In this document: piece after piece, positions 8,957-32,056 of the stretch
Numbering within the stretch: the first letter of the stretch is position 1
Layout of the letters: every line of letters starts with the position of its first letter
Source: Nocardia tengchongensis
GTDB lineage: Bacteria > Actinomycetota > Actinomycetes > Mycobacteriales > Mycobacteriaceae
Direction of reading: 5' to 3'
Length of the DNA: 64,000 nt
Assembly: GCF_018362975.1 (NCBI RefSeq)
Contig: NZ_CP074371.1
Span: forward strand, 5,456,001 to 5,520,000
Program-made: the position numbers and the translations under genes
The notes under the pieces: model-generated
What the model was told of the DNA's origin: nothing
The model's input: only the letters and a program-made list of their open reading frames with translations
Database searches by the model: none

Positions 8957-9997
8957 ATGACCACGCTCGATCGTCCGACGCTCGCGCCGCTCACCGCCCC
9001 CCGGCGCCGACTGCACCGGCCCCTGCTCGCCACCACCGCCGCCATGGCCGCCCTGGCCCTGTTCTGCCTGTGCGCCATGGTCTTCGACGACCGCGTGCTG
9101 CTGGGTGAGACGGTGTGGCTCAAACCGCTCAAATTCGCCATCGCCATGGTCCTGTACTGCGGCACCCTGGCCTGGCTGGTGGCGTTCCCGCATCGCGGGC
9201 AACGCCTGACCTGGTGGATGGGCGTCGTCTTCGCCGCCACCGCCGTGGTGGATGTCGGGTTCGTCGTGGTGCAGGCCGCGCGCGGCACCTTCAGCCACTT
9301 CAACACCCAGACCGACGCGGTCAACACCATCGGCCAGTGGGTGTTCATGACCGGCGTGCCGGGACTGTTCCTGGCGAATCTGGTGATCGCGGTGACCCTT
9401 TCATGGCAGCGCGTCACCGACCGGGCCACCTCGATGGCCATCCGCGCGGGCCTGGGCATCGCGGTGTTCGGGATGGCGCTGGGCTACCTGATGGGCTACA
9501 GCGGCAAACAGCAGACCACCGACGCCTACGGCCGCCCGGTCACCCTGGCCGCGGGCCACACCGTGCAGCACGGGCAGCCCGCGCTCCGCGACGGGGTCGC
9601 CGACATGCCGGTCACGCACTGGAGCACCGCCGGCGGCGATGTGCGGATCGCCCATTTCGCGGGGCTGCACGGCATTCAACTGCTCATCGTCGCCGCCATC
9701 GTGCTCGCCCGGCTGGCCCCCACGGTGGGGTGGCTGCGCGCCGAAAGCACCCGTGCCCGCGTGATCGGGGTGTTCGCGCTCGGCTACACCGGATTGGTGG
9801 CGGTGCTGCTGTGGCAGGCGCTGCGCGGGCAGCCGGTGACCGCGCCCGACGGTGAAACCCTCACCGCGCTCGGTCTTGTCGCCGCCGTCACCGCCGCGGG
9901 CATCGCCCTGGTGTACGCGCTGAGCGGACGCGCCCGACGCACCGAGGTCAGCGCAACCGTTCGGCCTCACGGGTCAAGGCCACCAATGTCGCGGTGA
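8957..9997 (+). CDS. Integral membrane protein of unknown function
   Basis: This 346-residue protein has about seven or eight hydrophobic helices spread along its length. A loop of some 50 residues with TTDAYGRPVTLAAGHTVQHG and several histidines lies between the fifth and sixth helices. A conserved-looking LKPLKFAIAMVLY block follows the first helix. I recognise a recurrent actinobacterial membrane protein but no named function. The last 50 bp overlap the 3' end of the convergent zinc-ribbon gene. The start at 8957 is the first ATG after a normal leader. Confidence 0.7.
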   Translation: MTTLDRPTLAPLTAPRRRLHRPLLATTAAMAALALFCLCAMVFDDRVLLGETVWLKPLKFAIAMVLYCGTLAWLVAFPHRGQRLTWWMGVVFAATAVVDVGFVVVQAARGTFSHFNTQTDAVNTIGQWVFMTGVPGLFLANLVIAVTLSWQRVTDRATSMAIRAGLGIAVFGMALGYLMGYSGKQQTTDAYGRPVTLAAGHTVQHGQPALRDGVADMPVTHWSTAGGDVRIAHFAGLHGIQLLIVAAIVLARLAPTVGWLRAESTRARVIGVFALGYTGLVAVLLWQALRGQPVTAPDGETLTALGLVAAVTAAGIALVYALSGRARRTEVSATVRPHGSRPPMSR

Positions 9998-10274
9998 GAT
10001 CGGCGAGTTCGATCATCTCCGCGCCCTCGGACACGGCCGTGGCCACGTCCTCGGCGGCGCAGCGGGCAGCGAACCAGCGGTCGGACAGATCCGACACCTC
10101 CTGAGCGCTCAGGACCACCGAATCCTCGGGAATACCGGTGCCCTTCACGCTGTTTCGATGCTCGTACGCCCGCTGGCGACACGATTGCCGGCAGTACCGG
10201 CGGCGGCGTCCGATCTCCGATTCGGCGATCTCCCGCCCGCACCACTGGCAGCAGGACAGCACGCGTCGAGACAT
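9948..10274 (-). CDS. Small protein with N-terminal Cys4 zinc ribbon
   Basis: The 108-residue product opens with LSCCQWCGREIAESEIGRRRRYC followed by RQSC, giving a C-x2-C ... C-x3-C set consistent with a structural zinc site. The C-terminal half (about residues 50-108) is acidic and helical. Proteins of this plan are widespread in Nocardia and Rhodococcus, without a known role; DNA or RNA binding is a guess from the arginine-rich finger. The start could be ATG 10274 or ATG 10286. The 3' end overlaps the convergent membrane protein gene by 50 bp. Confidence 0.7.
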   Translation of the reverse strand: MSRRVLSCCQWCGREIAESEIGRRRRYCRQSCRQRAYEHRNSVKGTGIPEDSVVLSAQEVSDLSDRWFAARCAAEDVATAVSEGAEMIELADLTATLVALTREAERLR

Positions 10275-10470
10275 GGTCCGACACATTAGCGGTTCCTGGC
10301 CCCGACCGGGTGGAAGGGCACGCCGCAGCAAACCGGGCGACCCGCACGGGTAGGATGGCAGGGTTCTCCCCACGGGAACCGAAACGTGCACGGCTGCGTT
10401 GACACCATGTACCGCAGCTGCAGAAACACTGAAGTAGAACATTGCCGACAGGCGAGAAGGGACCGCACTC

Positions 10471-10806
10471 ATGGCAGATCGCGTACTCCGGGGGTCTCGG
10501 CTCGGAGCGGTGAGCTACGAGACCGACCGCGACCACGACCTGGCGCCGCGTCGGATGGCGCGGTACCGCACCGACAACGGCGAGGAATTCGACGTCCCCT
10601 TCGCCGACGACGCGGAGATCCCGCCCACCTGGCTGTGCCGCAACGGCCAGGAAGGCACCCTCATGGAGGGCACCACCCAGGAACCCAAGAAGGTCAAGCC
10701 GCCGCGCACCCACTGGGACATGCTGCTCGAGCGTCGCAGCAAGGAAGAGCTCGAGGAGTTGCTGCAGGAGCGCATGGACCTGATCAAGTCCCGCCGCCGC
10801 GGCTGA
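10471..10806 (+). CDS. rbpA: RNA polymerase-binding protein RbpA
   Basis: RbpA is an actinobacterial transcription factor that binds RNA polymerase and group 1/2 sigma factors and stabilises the open complex. The 111-residue protein starts MADRVLRGSRLGAVSYETDR, then has the core domain (YRTDNGEEFDVPFADDAEIPPTW with a Cys near residue 56), a basic linker (EPKKVKPPRTHWDML) and the C-terminal sigma-interacting helix (RRSKEELEELLQERMDLIK). Length and order match the family. The leader of about 190 bp holds a TTGACA at 10399 that might be a -35 element. A strong terminator follows. Confidence 0.96.
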   Translation: MADRVLRGSRLGAVSYETDRDHDLAPRRMARYRTDNGEEFDVPFADDAEIPPTWLCRNGQEGTLMEGTTQEPKKVKPPRTHWDMLLERRSKEELEELLQERMDLIKSRRRG

Positions 10807-10826
10807 CCGCCCAGCGACGAACCACA

Positions 10827-10860
10827 CGGATCCCCCGCACCGATCGGTGCGGGGGATCCG
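10827..10860 (+). terminator. Terminator of rbpA
   Basis: A 34-bp perfect palindrome starts 21 bp after the rbpA stop. The arm CGGATCCCCCGCACCGA (10827-10843) pairs with 10844-10860; allowing a CGATCG-centred loop leaves a GC-rich stem of about 14 bp, followed by TCGTAT. Confidence 0.8.
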
Positions 10861-10941
10861 TCGTATATCGGAGGTCCGTGCGGCGGCCACGCGGACCGAT
10901 CCCGTCCCCCGGTCCGGGGCCCGGGCAGCGCGCGGTCGAGG

Positions 10942-12033
10942 TCAGTGCGGTGAGCCGTAGTGGGCGGCAAGCAGATTGGCGACCAGATCGCGGCGGCTGC
11001 GGACCCCGGACTTCTCGAAGATCGACTTCAGATGCTGCTGCACCGTCAGCGGCGACACCACCAGGGCGTCGGCGATCTGCCGGGTCGAATTGCCCGCCAG
11101 CACCAGCGCCGCGATCTGCTGCTCGCGCGGAGTCAGCGGGTAGGCCGCGAGTTTCAGCGGCGCGATCTCCGGGGCGCGGGCAGGTTCCAGGATCACCGCG
11201 ATCGGGCCGCCCAGGTCCGCGCCGGGGTCGGTGTGCAGCCGCGAAGCGTGGGCCACCAGCCAGCGGCCCGACCGGGTGCGCAGTCGAATGCGGGGCACCG
11301 CAGGCGAATTCGGGTCCTGTTCCAGGCTGCGCAGCCGCATCGCCACCGCCACGATGGCCTGCGGCAGCGCGGCGCGGGCAGGGTGATCGGCGACCTCGGC
11401 GAGCAGGACACTCGCCTCGGGGGTGCGCGCCAGCAGGGTCCCGGCGTCGTCGAGCAGTAGCAGGCCGGGGGCCGGATGCCCGTCGGCGCCGGAATCCACC
11501 TCCGACAGCAGTACCGCCGCGCGCAGGCCCTCGGCCAGATGCGCGGTCATCGACCGCACGAACACGATCTCGTCGGGCCGGAAACCGGCCGGTGACGGTT
11601 CCCGGTGCAGGCACAGCACACCCCAGCAGGCGTCCCCGGTCCGCAGCGCCGCCCGCAGTTCGTCACCCATGCCGAGCGGGGTCAGGATGTCGCGGTAGCG
11701 GGCGCTGGCGTCGGGCGTGCCCTCGGTGGCGTCGAACAGGGAGCGGACCGGGTCGGGTGCGGTGGCCAGCACCCGGAAATGGTTCACGTCCGGGTCGAGG
11801 AACTCGTTGGCCAGGAACAGCGGTGTCGCCGATTCGGGGATGGCGTCGATGACCGAACCGGTGAACAGGACGGTGGCCGGGTCGGTGGTGGCGGCCCAGT
11901 AGGCGGCCATCGGGACGGCCGCGCGCAGGGCGGTGAGGGATTCGCTCAGGACGGTGTCGGCGTCCAAGCCGGAATGGCACAGGAGGACGATGTCTCGCCG
12001 TGCCCGATCGGTCGATCGGTGCTGTCCCATCAC
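10942..12033 (-). CDS. LuxR-family regulator with N-terminal sensory region
   Basis: The 363-residue protein ends with a LuxR/GerE DNA-binding domain (about residues 295-360: LTPREQQIAALVLAGNSTRQIADALVVSPLTVQQHLKSIFEK). The first 190 residues have a GAF-like look (GDACWGVLCLHREPSPAGFRPDEIVFVRSMTAHLAEGLR). There is no receiver domain, so it is not a classic response regulator. Similar proteins occur widely in Nocardia and Mycobacterium with unknown signals. It is divergent from the SnoaL-like gene with a 126-bp gap, so that gene is a likely target. Its 3' end faces the rbpA terminator. Confidence 0.85.
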   Translation of the reverse strand: MMGQHRSTDRARRDIVLLCHSGLDADTVLSESLTALRAAVPMAAYWAATTDPATVLFTGSVIDAIPESATPLFLANEFLDPDVNHFRVLATAPDPVRSLFDATEGTPDASARYRDILTPLGMGDELRAALRTGDACWGVLCLHREPSPAGFRPDEIVFVRSMTAHLAEGLRAAVLLSEVDSGADGHPAPGLLLLDDAGTLLARTPEASVLLAEVADHPARAALPQAIVAVAMRLRSLEQDPNSPAVPRIRLRTRSGRWLVAHASRLHTDPGADLGGPIAVILEPARAPEIAPLKLAAYPLTPREQQIAALVLAGNSTRQIADALVVSPLTVQQHLKSIFEKSGVRSRRDLVANLLAAHYGSPH

Positions 12034-12159
12034 CTCAGGCTACGGCCGCGCCACCACCCACGGGATACCAGTTTTCTGGAATGTTCTCCACGGCCGCGGC
12101 CGCGCACAGTCGACGCATGGGGCTCATCCCGAGCCGCGACATCGAGTCGAGGAGAGATC

Positions 12160-12585
12160 ATGTCCGAATCGAACAAGGCACTGGTACAGCGCTTCGTCAA
12201 CGAATTCTGGAGCGCGGGCCGGCTGGCGGCGGCCGATGAACTGATGGCCGCCGACGTCGTCATCCACGCCCCCGAGGTCGGCGGCATCGAGGGCTTGAAA
12301 CAGTTCAACACCGCCGTGCGAACCGCCTTCCCCGATTGGCACGCGGCCGTGGAAGAGCTGCTGGCCGAGGACGATCGGGTGGTGGAACGCTGGACCGGGC
12401 ACGGCACCCAGCTCGGCGAGTTCCAGGGCATCCCGGCGACCGGCCGCACGGTGGCGGTGCCCGGCGTCGTGTTCTACCGCGTCCGCGACGGCCGGATCAC
12501 CGAATTCCGTGGATCTTTCGACGTGTTCAGCATGCTGGGCCAGCTGGGCGCGCTGCCGGAACCGGAGGCCCAGCCCGTTCAGTGA
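12160..12585 (+). CDS. SnoaL-like / ester cyclase family protein
   Basis: This 141-residue protein has the small alpha+beta barrel pattern of SnoaL-like polyketide cyclases: LVQRFVNEFWSAGRLAAADELMAADVVIH at the start, then FPDWHAAVEELLAEDDRVVERW and GTQLGEFQGIPATGRTVAVPG, phrases seen in the ester cyclase group. The fold serves many unrelated reactions, so no substrate can be given. The start ATG at 12160 follows GAGGAGAG. It overlaps the end of the ABC permease gene by 7 bp (convergent) and is divergent from the LuxR regulator, its probable controller. Confidence 0.85.
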   Translation: MSESNKALVQRFVNEFWSAGRLAAADELMAADVVIHAPEVGGIEGLKQFNTAVRTAFPDWHAAVEELLAEDDRVVERWTGHGTQLGEFQGIPATGRTVAVPGVVFYRVRDGRITEFRGSFDVFSMLGQLGALPEPEAQPVQ

Positions 12586-13475
12586 CTTGCGACCTTGCGA
12601 TACTGCAGCAGCGCCATCGGCACCGCGATCGCGAGGATGCCCAGCGAACACAGGGCCGAGTACTCGACGCAGTGGTCGGCGGGCCAGCCGGTGGCGGGGG
12701 TGAACGAGGGCGGCGACCCGTTGCCGAACAGTTTGCGCCCGGCCGCCGACACCGCGGTGATCGGATTCCAGGCGGCGACCGTGCGCAGCGGGCCGGGCAG
12801 CGTCTCCCCGGAGATGAACGCCGAGGAGATGAACGTGAGCGGGAAAAGCCAGATGAGCCCGGCACTCTGGGCCACCTCGACACTGGGCGACATCAGCCCG
12901 GTGATCGCCCCGACCCACGACATGGCGAACGCGAACAGCAGGATCACCCCGAACGCCAGCACCGCGTCCATGATCGCGCCGTTGATCCGCCAGCCGACCA
13001 CGTACCCGCAGGCCACCATGACCGCCAGCGCCAGAATGTTGACCACCAGATCCGACAGGGTGCGGCCCATCAGCACCGCCAGCCGCGACATGGGCAGCGT
13101 GCGCATCCGGTCGATGATGCCCTTGTGCAGATCGTTGGCCAGTCCGACGGTGGTGAACGCCGCGTTGAAAGCGACTGTCTGGGTGAAGATTCCGGCCAGC
13201 AGGAACTCCCGGTACTGGCTGCCGCCCAGGGACGCGCCGAAGATGTAGGCGAACAGGAACACGAACATCAGCGGCTGGATGGTCGCGGTCACCAGCAGGG
13301 TGGGCACGCGCAGGATGGTGAGCAGGTTGCGGTAGGCGACGATGGCGCTGTCGCGCACCACCCGCGGCAACAGGATGGCGGGCCCGTCGGTGGGCTGCCG
13401 GCCCCGCTGGTCCGCGGCGGGGGCCGCCGTCGCGTCGGCCGGGGGCGCTTCCGGGTCGGCGGGCAGGGTCGTCAC
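12579..13475 (-). CDS. ABC-2 type permease (DrrB-like) of the NRPS exporter
   Basis: This membrane subunit of about 298 residues has the DrrB/ABC-2 pattern: a hydrophilic N-terminus, then six helices, with the amphipathic stretch FTTVGLANDLHKGIIDRMRTLPMSRLAVLMGR characteristic of drug-export permeases and SSAFISGETLPGPLRTVAAWNPIT near the C-terminus. It begins at GTG 13475, which overlaps the ATPase stop (GTGA), so the two are translationally coupled. Together with the upstream ATPase it should export the product of the NRPS made from the same operon, or give self-resistance. Confidence 0.88.
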   Translation of the reverse strand: MTTLPADPEAPPADATAAPAADQRGRQPTDGPAILLPRVVRDSAIVAYRNLLTILRVPTLLVTATIQPLMFVFLFAYIFGASLGGSQYREFLLAGIFTQTVAFNAAFTTVGLANDLHKGIIDRMRTLPMSRLAVLMGRTLSDLVVNILALAVMVACGYVVGWRINGAIMDAVLAFGVILLFAFAMSWVGAITGLMSPSVEVAQSAGLIWLFPLTFISSAFISGETLPGPLRTVAAWNPITAVSAAGRKLFGNGSPPSFTPATGWPADHCVEYSALCSLGILAIAVPMALLQYRKVASH

Positions 13476-14460
13476 GACAGGATCTCCTCTTGGACGGACT
13501 CGGGGACGGGCAGGTCGGCTCTGGGTTCGGCGGATTTGCCGGTGAGGGACAGGAATACGTCGTCGAGGCTGGGCCGGTGCACGGTCGCGTCGAGCACGCA
13601 CACCCCGGCGTCGTCGAGGCGGCGCAGCGCCTCGACCATCGTTCGGGTGCCGTCGCCGACCACGACGGTCAGCGTGTCGGTGGCCTCATCGAAGACGGGT
13701 TCGCCGATGCCGACCCCGGCCAGCACCCGCCGGGCGGGCGCGGGATGCTGTCCGGCGGCAAGGGTGACGGTGAGCTTGTCGCCGCCGATGGAGGTCTTGA
13801 GTTCGTCGGCCGAACCGCGGGCGATGACGCGCCCGCGGTCGATGACGGTGATGCGGTCGGCCAGCAGGTCGGCCTCTTCCAGGTACTGGGTGGTGAGCAG
13901 GACGGTGGTGCCGTCGTCGACGAGTTCGCCGATGACGCGCCACATGTCCAGTCGCCCACGCGGATCCAGGCCCGTGGTGGGTTCGTCGAGGACCACCACC
14001 GGGGGCCGGCAGACCAGCGCGCCGGCCAGGTCGAGCCGCCGCGCCATACCGCCGGAGTAGGTGCCCGCCCGTCGCCCGGCCGCCTGTTCGAGGCCGAGCA
14101 CACTGAGCAGTTCGGTGGCGCGCTCGGCGGCGTCCTTGTGGTTCATGCCGTACAGCCGGGCCACCATGCGCAGGTTCTCGAACCCGGACAGGTTGCCGTC
14201 GATGGCCGCGTACTGCCCGGACAGGCCGATTCGGGTGCGGGCCCGCGCCGGATGCTTCAGCACGTCCACGCCCGCGACGCGCACGTTGCCCGAGCTCGGG
14301 CGTAAGAGCGTGGTGACGATGCGCACGGTGGTGGTCTTGCCCGCGCCGTTGGGCCCGAGCAGTCCCATCACGGTGCCGCACGGGATCTCCAGATCGATCC
14401 CGTCGAGCACCCGCACCTTGCCGTAATACTTCACCAGCCCTTGGACTTCCACGGCCAGAC

Positions 14461-14464
<4 letters not shown>
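13472..14464 (-). CDS. ABC transporter ATPase (DrrA-like) of the NRPS exporter
   Basis: The 330-residue protein has all ABC ATPase motifs: Walker [10 protein letters not shown] near residue 39, Q-loop region, signature [12 protein letters not shown] near residue 140, Walker [14 protein letters not shown] near residue 160 and the H/Q-loop ([17 protein letters not shown]; Gln replaces the usual His, as in other DrrA proteins). The last 100 residues match the DUF4162-type C-terminal regulatory region of DrrA. It starts at ATG 14464, overlapping the NRPS stop (ATGA). It powers the permease encoded next. Confidence 0.92.
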
Positions 14465-28150
<13,686 letters not shown>

Positions 28151-28576
28151 CAAACACTCCGTTCTGACGCTGATAGACGCAACTCCCCGAGCCCCGAAAA
28201 TCGATCACCAGGTCCTGGAATCCCGGCGTGCGCGCGCATGCGCGAGCCGTAGGACGTGATCCACGTCCTATGATTCGGAGCACCCCGCCGACCGGATCGG
28301 TGGTGATCTCGAGTTGTCCGCGACAAACAGCGTGAGCGGAACGAAATTTTAGTCCAGTTACCTCATAGCAAACCTCGCACTATGCGTACAACTCGCATAA
28401 CGAATGGCGCGATCTCGGACGTATCGGGTATCCAACAAGCCCAGGCAACACGGTAGCGAACTGAGGAAATCGGCGAATCTACGTCGCCGACGCGGGGACG
28501 GCCCTCACACACGTGCCCGCGGTACCACGCCGGATGATCGGTCCGGCTCTCCGCCGGGTCGCAACCGTTCCAGATC
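28151..28576. promoter_or_regulatory. NRPS leader/promoter region with a 21-bp palindrome
   Basis: This 426-bp gap separates the NRPS gene from the end of lnt (both minus strand), so it must hold the NRPS operon promoter. TAGGACGTG (28250-28258) and CACGTCCTA (28262-28270) form a perfect inverted repeat around ATC, 100 bp upstream of the NRPS start. A second short inverted repeat, TATGCG (28381-28386) with CGCATA (28394-28399), lies in an AT-richer part (28340-28405) that could hold the promoter. No iron-regulator box of the IdeR type was found. Confidence 0.55.
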
Positions 28577-30276
28577 TCACCCGCGCGGGGTGCGGTTGCG
28601 CCTGCGGATCAGCGCGGCCGCTGTAGCGGCCGCGGCCAGAATACACACAACAGCCTCCGGCGCGGGTCCCAAACGCGACGCAATGGTCAGGTTGTCACGC
28701 AACGGCAAGGTCGCCACCAGCGCCGCGGGCTCGAACTGCGGGGTCTGCTGCCGGATCTCGCCATCAGCGGTGATCATGGCGCGACGCCGGTGGTCACCGA
28801 CACCACCACGGCGCGCCCGTGTTCCACCGCGCGCACCCGCGACATGGCCAACTGCTGATAGGTCATCTCGGAGCGGCCGAAGGTGGCGTTGTTGGACGGC
28901 ACGGTCAGCAGTTGCGCGCCGGCGCGCACCGACTCCTCGAACGCGCGATCGAAGGCGACCTCGTAACAGGTGGCCACCCCGATCGCGACCGGGCCGCCCG
29001 CGGTGCGGACGTGCACCACGCCGTCGCCGTGGCCGGGCACGAAATAGCCCGCGCGGTCGGCGTATTCGGAGAAGTGCCGGAAGAACTCGCGGTACGGGAG
29101 GTATTCGCCGAAGGGCTGGATGATCTTCTTGTCGTGCCGTTCCCCCGGCCCGGCCGCACCGTTCCAGACGATGACCGAGTTGGTGGTGGTGCGGTCGGCG
29201 TTGACCAGGACCGCGCCCACCAGGATGGGGGCCTTCACATCCACCGAGGCCTGGGAGATCTCTTCGGCCGCATCGGCATTGCGCAGCGGGTCGATATCGG
29301 AGGAGTTCTCCGGCCAGATGACCACGTCGGGCTGCGGGACCTTCCCGGCCGCGATGTCGCGGGCGAGTTCCTCGGTGCGCTTGACGTGATTGTCGAGAAC
29401 CGCGCGGCGCTGGGCATTGAAGTCCAGGCCCAGGCGCGGCACGCTGCCCTGGATGGCGGCGACCGTGATCGGCCGGTTGCCGTCCTCCGGGCCGGGCAGC
29501 GCGGTCCGGAGGATCACTCCGGCGAGGGGAACTATAGCCACAAGCATTGCCGCAGCAACAATCCGGTTCCAGGATGTGAGACGCAGTACTCCCCATCTGG
29601 GAGAATCGGATGTGGCCCCGGCCACTCCTCCGCTATCGCCGGCGCGCGCGGTGAGGCGGCGCAGCGACCCCACGGCCAGGCCCGCCAGCCCCGTACCGGT
29701 CAGCGCCACCGCGAAACTCACCAGCGGCGCGCCACCGACCATCGCGTACGGCAGGTACCAGCCGTCGGCCTGCCCGAAAGCCAGCTTCCCCCAAGGAAAC
29801 CCGCCGAACGGGAAACTGGCGCGGCACCATTCGGTCAGCGACCACACCGCCGCCACCCACAGCGGCCACCCCGGCAGCTCCGCCACCCAGCGGGTCAACA
29901 GCCCGAACAAGCCCACATACACCGCGCACACCGCCGAGAGCGCGATCCACGGCGCGGGCCCGACATAGATGCCCGTCCACGGCAGCAGCGGCAGGAAGAA
30001 CGCCAACCCGGCCACGTACCCGTACCCGAATCCCGCACGCGCCCGGCCCGTTCCACGCACCGCGAGCGTCAGGATCGCGATTCCCACCGGCGCGAGGAAC
30101 CACAGCGTCCGCGGCGGGAAGCTGGCGTACAACAGCAGCCCCGCCACCACCGCGGCCAGCAGCCGCGTCAGCCGCGGCCGGGCCAGGGCGACCGCGACGA
30201 TCCGGCTCACCGGACCCGAACCATCACCGGAAGCCGGTGCGGCCGAGGCGTTCCCGGGCTCGGTGTCAGGCTTCAT
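28577..30276 (-). CDS. lnt: Apolipoprotein N-acyltransferase, frame broken near its end
   Basis: Lnt adds the third acyl chain to lipoproteins at the membrane. The protein of about 566 residues has six or more N-terminal helices, the motif SLTEWCRASFPFGGFPWG, and a periplasmic nitrilase-like domain with the catalytic triad: Glu in WPENSSDID, Lys in KKIIQPFGEYLPYR and Cys in VATCYEVAFDRAF. A final transmembrane helix (VVCILAAAATAAALI) follows. Near 28779-28786 one base appears to be missing; restoring it joins VVSVTTGV to MITADGEIRQQTPQF and the last helix. ATG 30276 is preferred; GTG 30291 is an alternative. Both overlap the upstream amidohydrolase gene. In mycobacteria Lnt is often coupled to polyprenol mannose synthase Ppm1, which is absent here. 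Confidence 0.88.
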
Positions 30277-31861
30277 GGATGGTGACCCCACGGTGCACGG
30301 TGCGCAGGCACTGCGGCAGGGTCGCGTCCGGGGTGAGCGGCGGCAGGCCCGGGACGCGGGAGCGGGGGTCGGTGGACCAGCGCTGGACGGTGTCGGCGGC
30401 CGCGGCGACGACCAGGTCGCGGGAATCCCAGATGGCGTAGGAAGCCGGGGCTCCCGGGACGAGGGTGCCCGCGACGCCGTCGCGGACCCCGCCGGCGCGC
30501 CACGCGCCGCGGGTGGCGGCGGCGAACGCGGCGCGCGGGGAGATCTGGTGGCCGGGGGTGCGGTGATTGACCGCGGCGCGCAACGCTTCCCACGGGTTCA
30601 GGGCGGTCACCGGCGCGTCGGAGCCGATGGCGAGGGAGATGCCCGCGGCGGCCATGGCGGCGAACGGGTTCAGGGTGGCGGCACGTTCGGCGCCCAGGCG
30701 GGTGGCGTACATGCCGTCGGGGCCGCCCCAGGCGGCGTCGAATCCCGGTTGGACGCTGGCGATCACGCCCCAGGCGGCGAGTGCGGTGATCTGTTCGGGG
30801 GTCATCATCTCGGCGTGCTCGAGGCGGTGCCCGCGGGAGGCGACGGCCGGGCCGCCGAGCGCGTCCACCGCGCGCCCGAATCCGGTGACGACGGCGTCCA
30901 TGGCGGCGTCGCCGATGACGTGGAAGCCGGTCTGGATGCCGGCTTCGGTGCAGGCGAGCACGTGCGCGGCAACAGCTTCGGCGTCGAGGTAGGAGGTGCC
31001 GACGGTGTCGCGGTCGGCGTAGGGTGCGCGCAGCCACGCGGTGTGCGAGCCGATGGCCCCGTCCACGAACAGGTCGCCGCCGAGGGCGTGCACGCCGAGT
31101 TCCTTGACCAGCGTGCGGGCTTCGTCGGCGGTCCGTACGGCTTGGCCCCAGTAGGCGCGCACCTCGACGCCGTGGCCGAAGTCGAGGAGTTCGCGCACGT
31201 CGTCGGCGCCGGAGATCTCCGGTCCCGCGCATTCGTGTACGGCCACAACCCCGTTGGCGGCCGCGGAGTCCAGGGCGGCCTGTCGCGCGGTGTCGCGTTG
31301 TGCGCGGCTCAGCGCGCCGAGGGCGGCCGCGCGCACGCGGTGGTGGGCGTCGCCGCGCAGCGGCTCACCGCGGGTGAAGCCGCTCGCCTCGGTGATCCCG
31401 GCGACCGTGTCGAGCAGTGCGGTGGAGGCGATGGCCGAATGCGCGTCCACGCGGGCCAGATACACCTGGCGTCCGGGTGCGGCGGCGTCGATTTCCTCGC
31501 GGGTGGGCGGTCGTGCTTCGCTCCAGCGGGTTTCGTCCCAGCCCTCGCCGAGGACGACGCCGTCGGGGTGCGTGGCGGCGAAGTCGCGCACCAGTTCCAG
31601 GCATTCGGTGAGTGAACCGGCCGGTGCCAGATCGAGTCCCGTCAGTTTCAAGCCCAAGGCGGTGACGTGCACGTGCGGGTCGACGAATCCGGGTGCGACG
31701 AACGCCCCGTCGAGTTCGATGATCTCCGCGTCCGGGTGCAGCGCGCGCCCCGGCTTGTCGAGCCCGACCCACACCACGGTTCCGTCGGTGACGGCCATGG
31801 CCGTCGCGTCGGGATTGCTCGAACTGTAGATACGGCCGCCGACCAGCAACTGGGTACTCAC
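30266..31861 (-). CDS. YtcJ-like amidohydrolase
   Basis: This is a metal-dependent amidohydrolase of about 531 residues. The metal-binding start is FVAPGFVDPHVHV (HxH near residue 65). Later features are GFHVIGDAAMDAVV and RLEHAEMMTP (further His ligands) and IGSDAPVTALNPWEAL with the Asp ligand. The family (YtcJ/amidohydrolase 3) cleaves N-substituted amides or formyl groups, but individual substrates are mostly unknown. GTG 31861 starts the typical N-terminal strand (STQLLVGGRIYSS). It overlaps lnt, so they form one operon; a shared function is not obvious. Confidence 0.85.
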   Translation of the reverse strand: MSTQLLVGGRIYSSSNPDATAMAVTDGTVVWVGLDKPGRALHPDAEIIELDGAFVAPGFVDPHVHVTALGLKLTGLDLAPAGSLTECLELVRDFAATHPDGVVLGEGWDETRWSEARPPTREEIDAAAPGRQVYLARVDAHSAIASTALLDTVAGITEASGFTRGEPLRGDAHHRVRAAALGALSRAQRDTARQAALDSAAANGVVAVHECAGPEISGADDVRELLDFGHGVEVRAYWGQAVRTADEARTLVKELGVHALGGDLFVDGAIGSHTAWLRAPYADRDTVGTSYLDAEAVAAHVLACTEAGIQTGFHVIGDAAMDAVVTGFGRAVDALGGPAVASRGHRLEHAEMMTPEQITALAAWGVIASVQPGFDAAWGGPDGMYATRLGAERAATLNPFAAMAAAGISLAIGSDAPVTALNPWEALRAAVNHRTPGHQISPRAAFAAATRGAWRAGGVRDGVAGTLVPGAPASYAIWDSRDLVVAAAADTVQRWSTDPRSRVPGLPPLTPDATLPQCLRTVHRGVTIHEA

Positions 31862-31965
31862 GACTGCCCAGTCTGCCGCACGGGCCGTCCGCCGCGGCAA
31901 TCGCACTCGCCGAGTGTGATCGGGAGATCTCTGCCCGCCGGACACCGCGGCCCTGGTACAACGGC

Positions 31966-32000
31966 GCGGGGCCGATCACCGGTGTGGTGATCGGCCCCGC
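31966..32000 (-). terminator. Terminator after fxsA
   Basis: GCGGGGCCGATCACC (31966-31980) and GGTGATCGGCCCCGC (31986-32000) pair perfectly over 15 bp with a 5-base loop. It lies 57 bp downstream of the fxsA-like stop and about 105 bp before the amidohydrolase start on the same strand. Confidence 0.75.
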
Positions 32001-32056
32001 GGCCGGTAGGGATGACGTGGTCGTTCCCGCTCAGCGGGCGACGCGGCGGTCTGCGC

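Noticed and set aside
28300..28405. Iron-regulator (IdeR/DmdR) box before the NRPS operon
   Set aside because: The AT-richer stretch AGTTACCTCATAGC resembles only one half-site. No 19-bp palindrome with the needed spacing was found.
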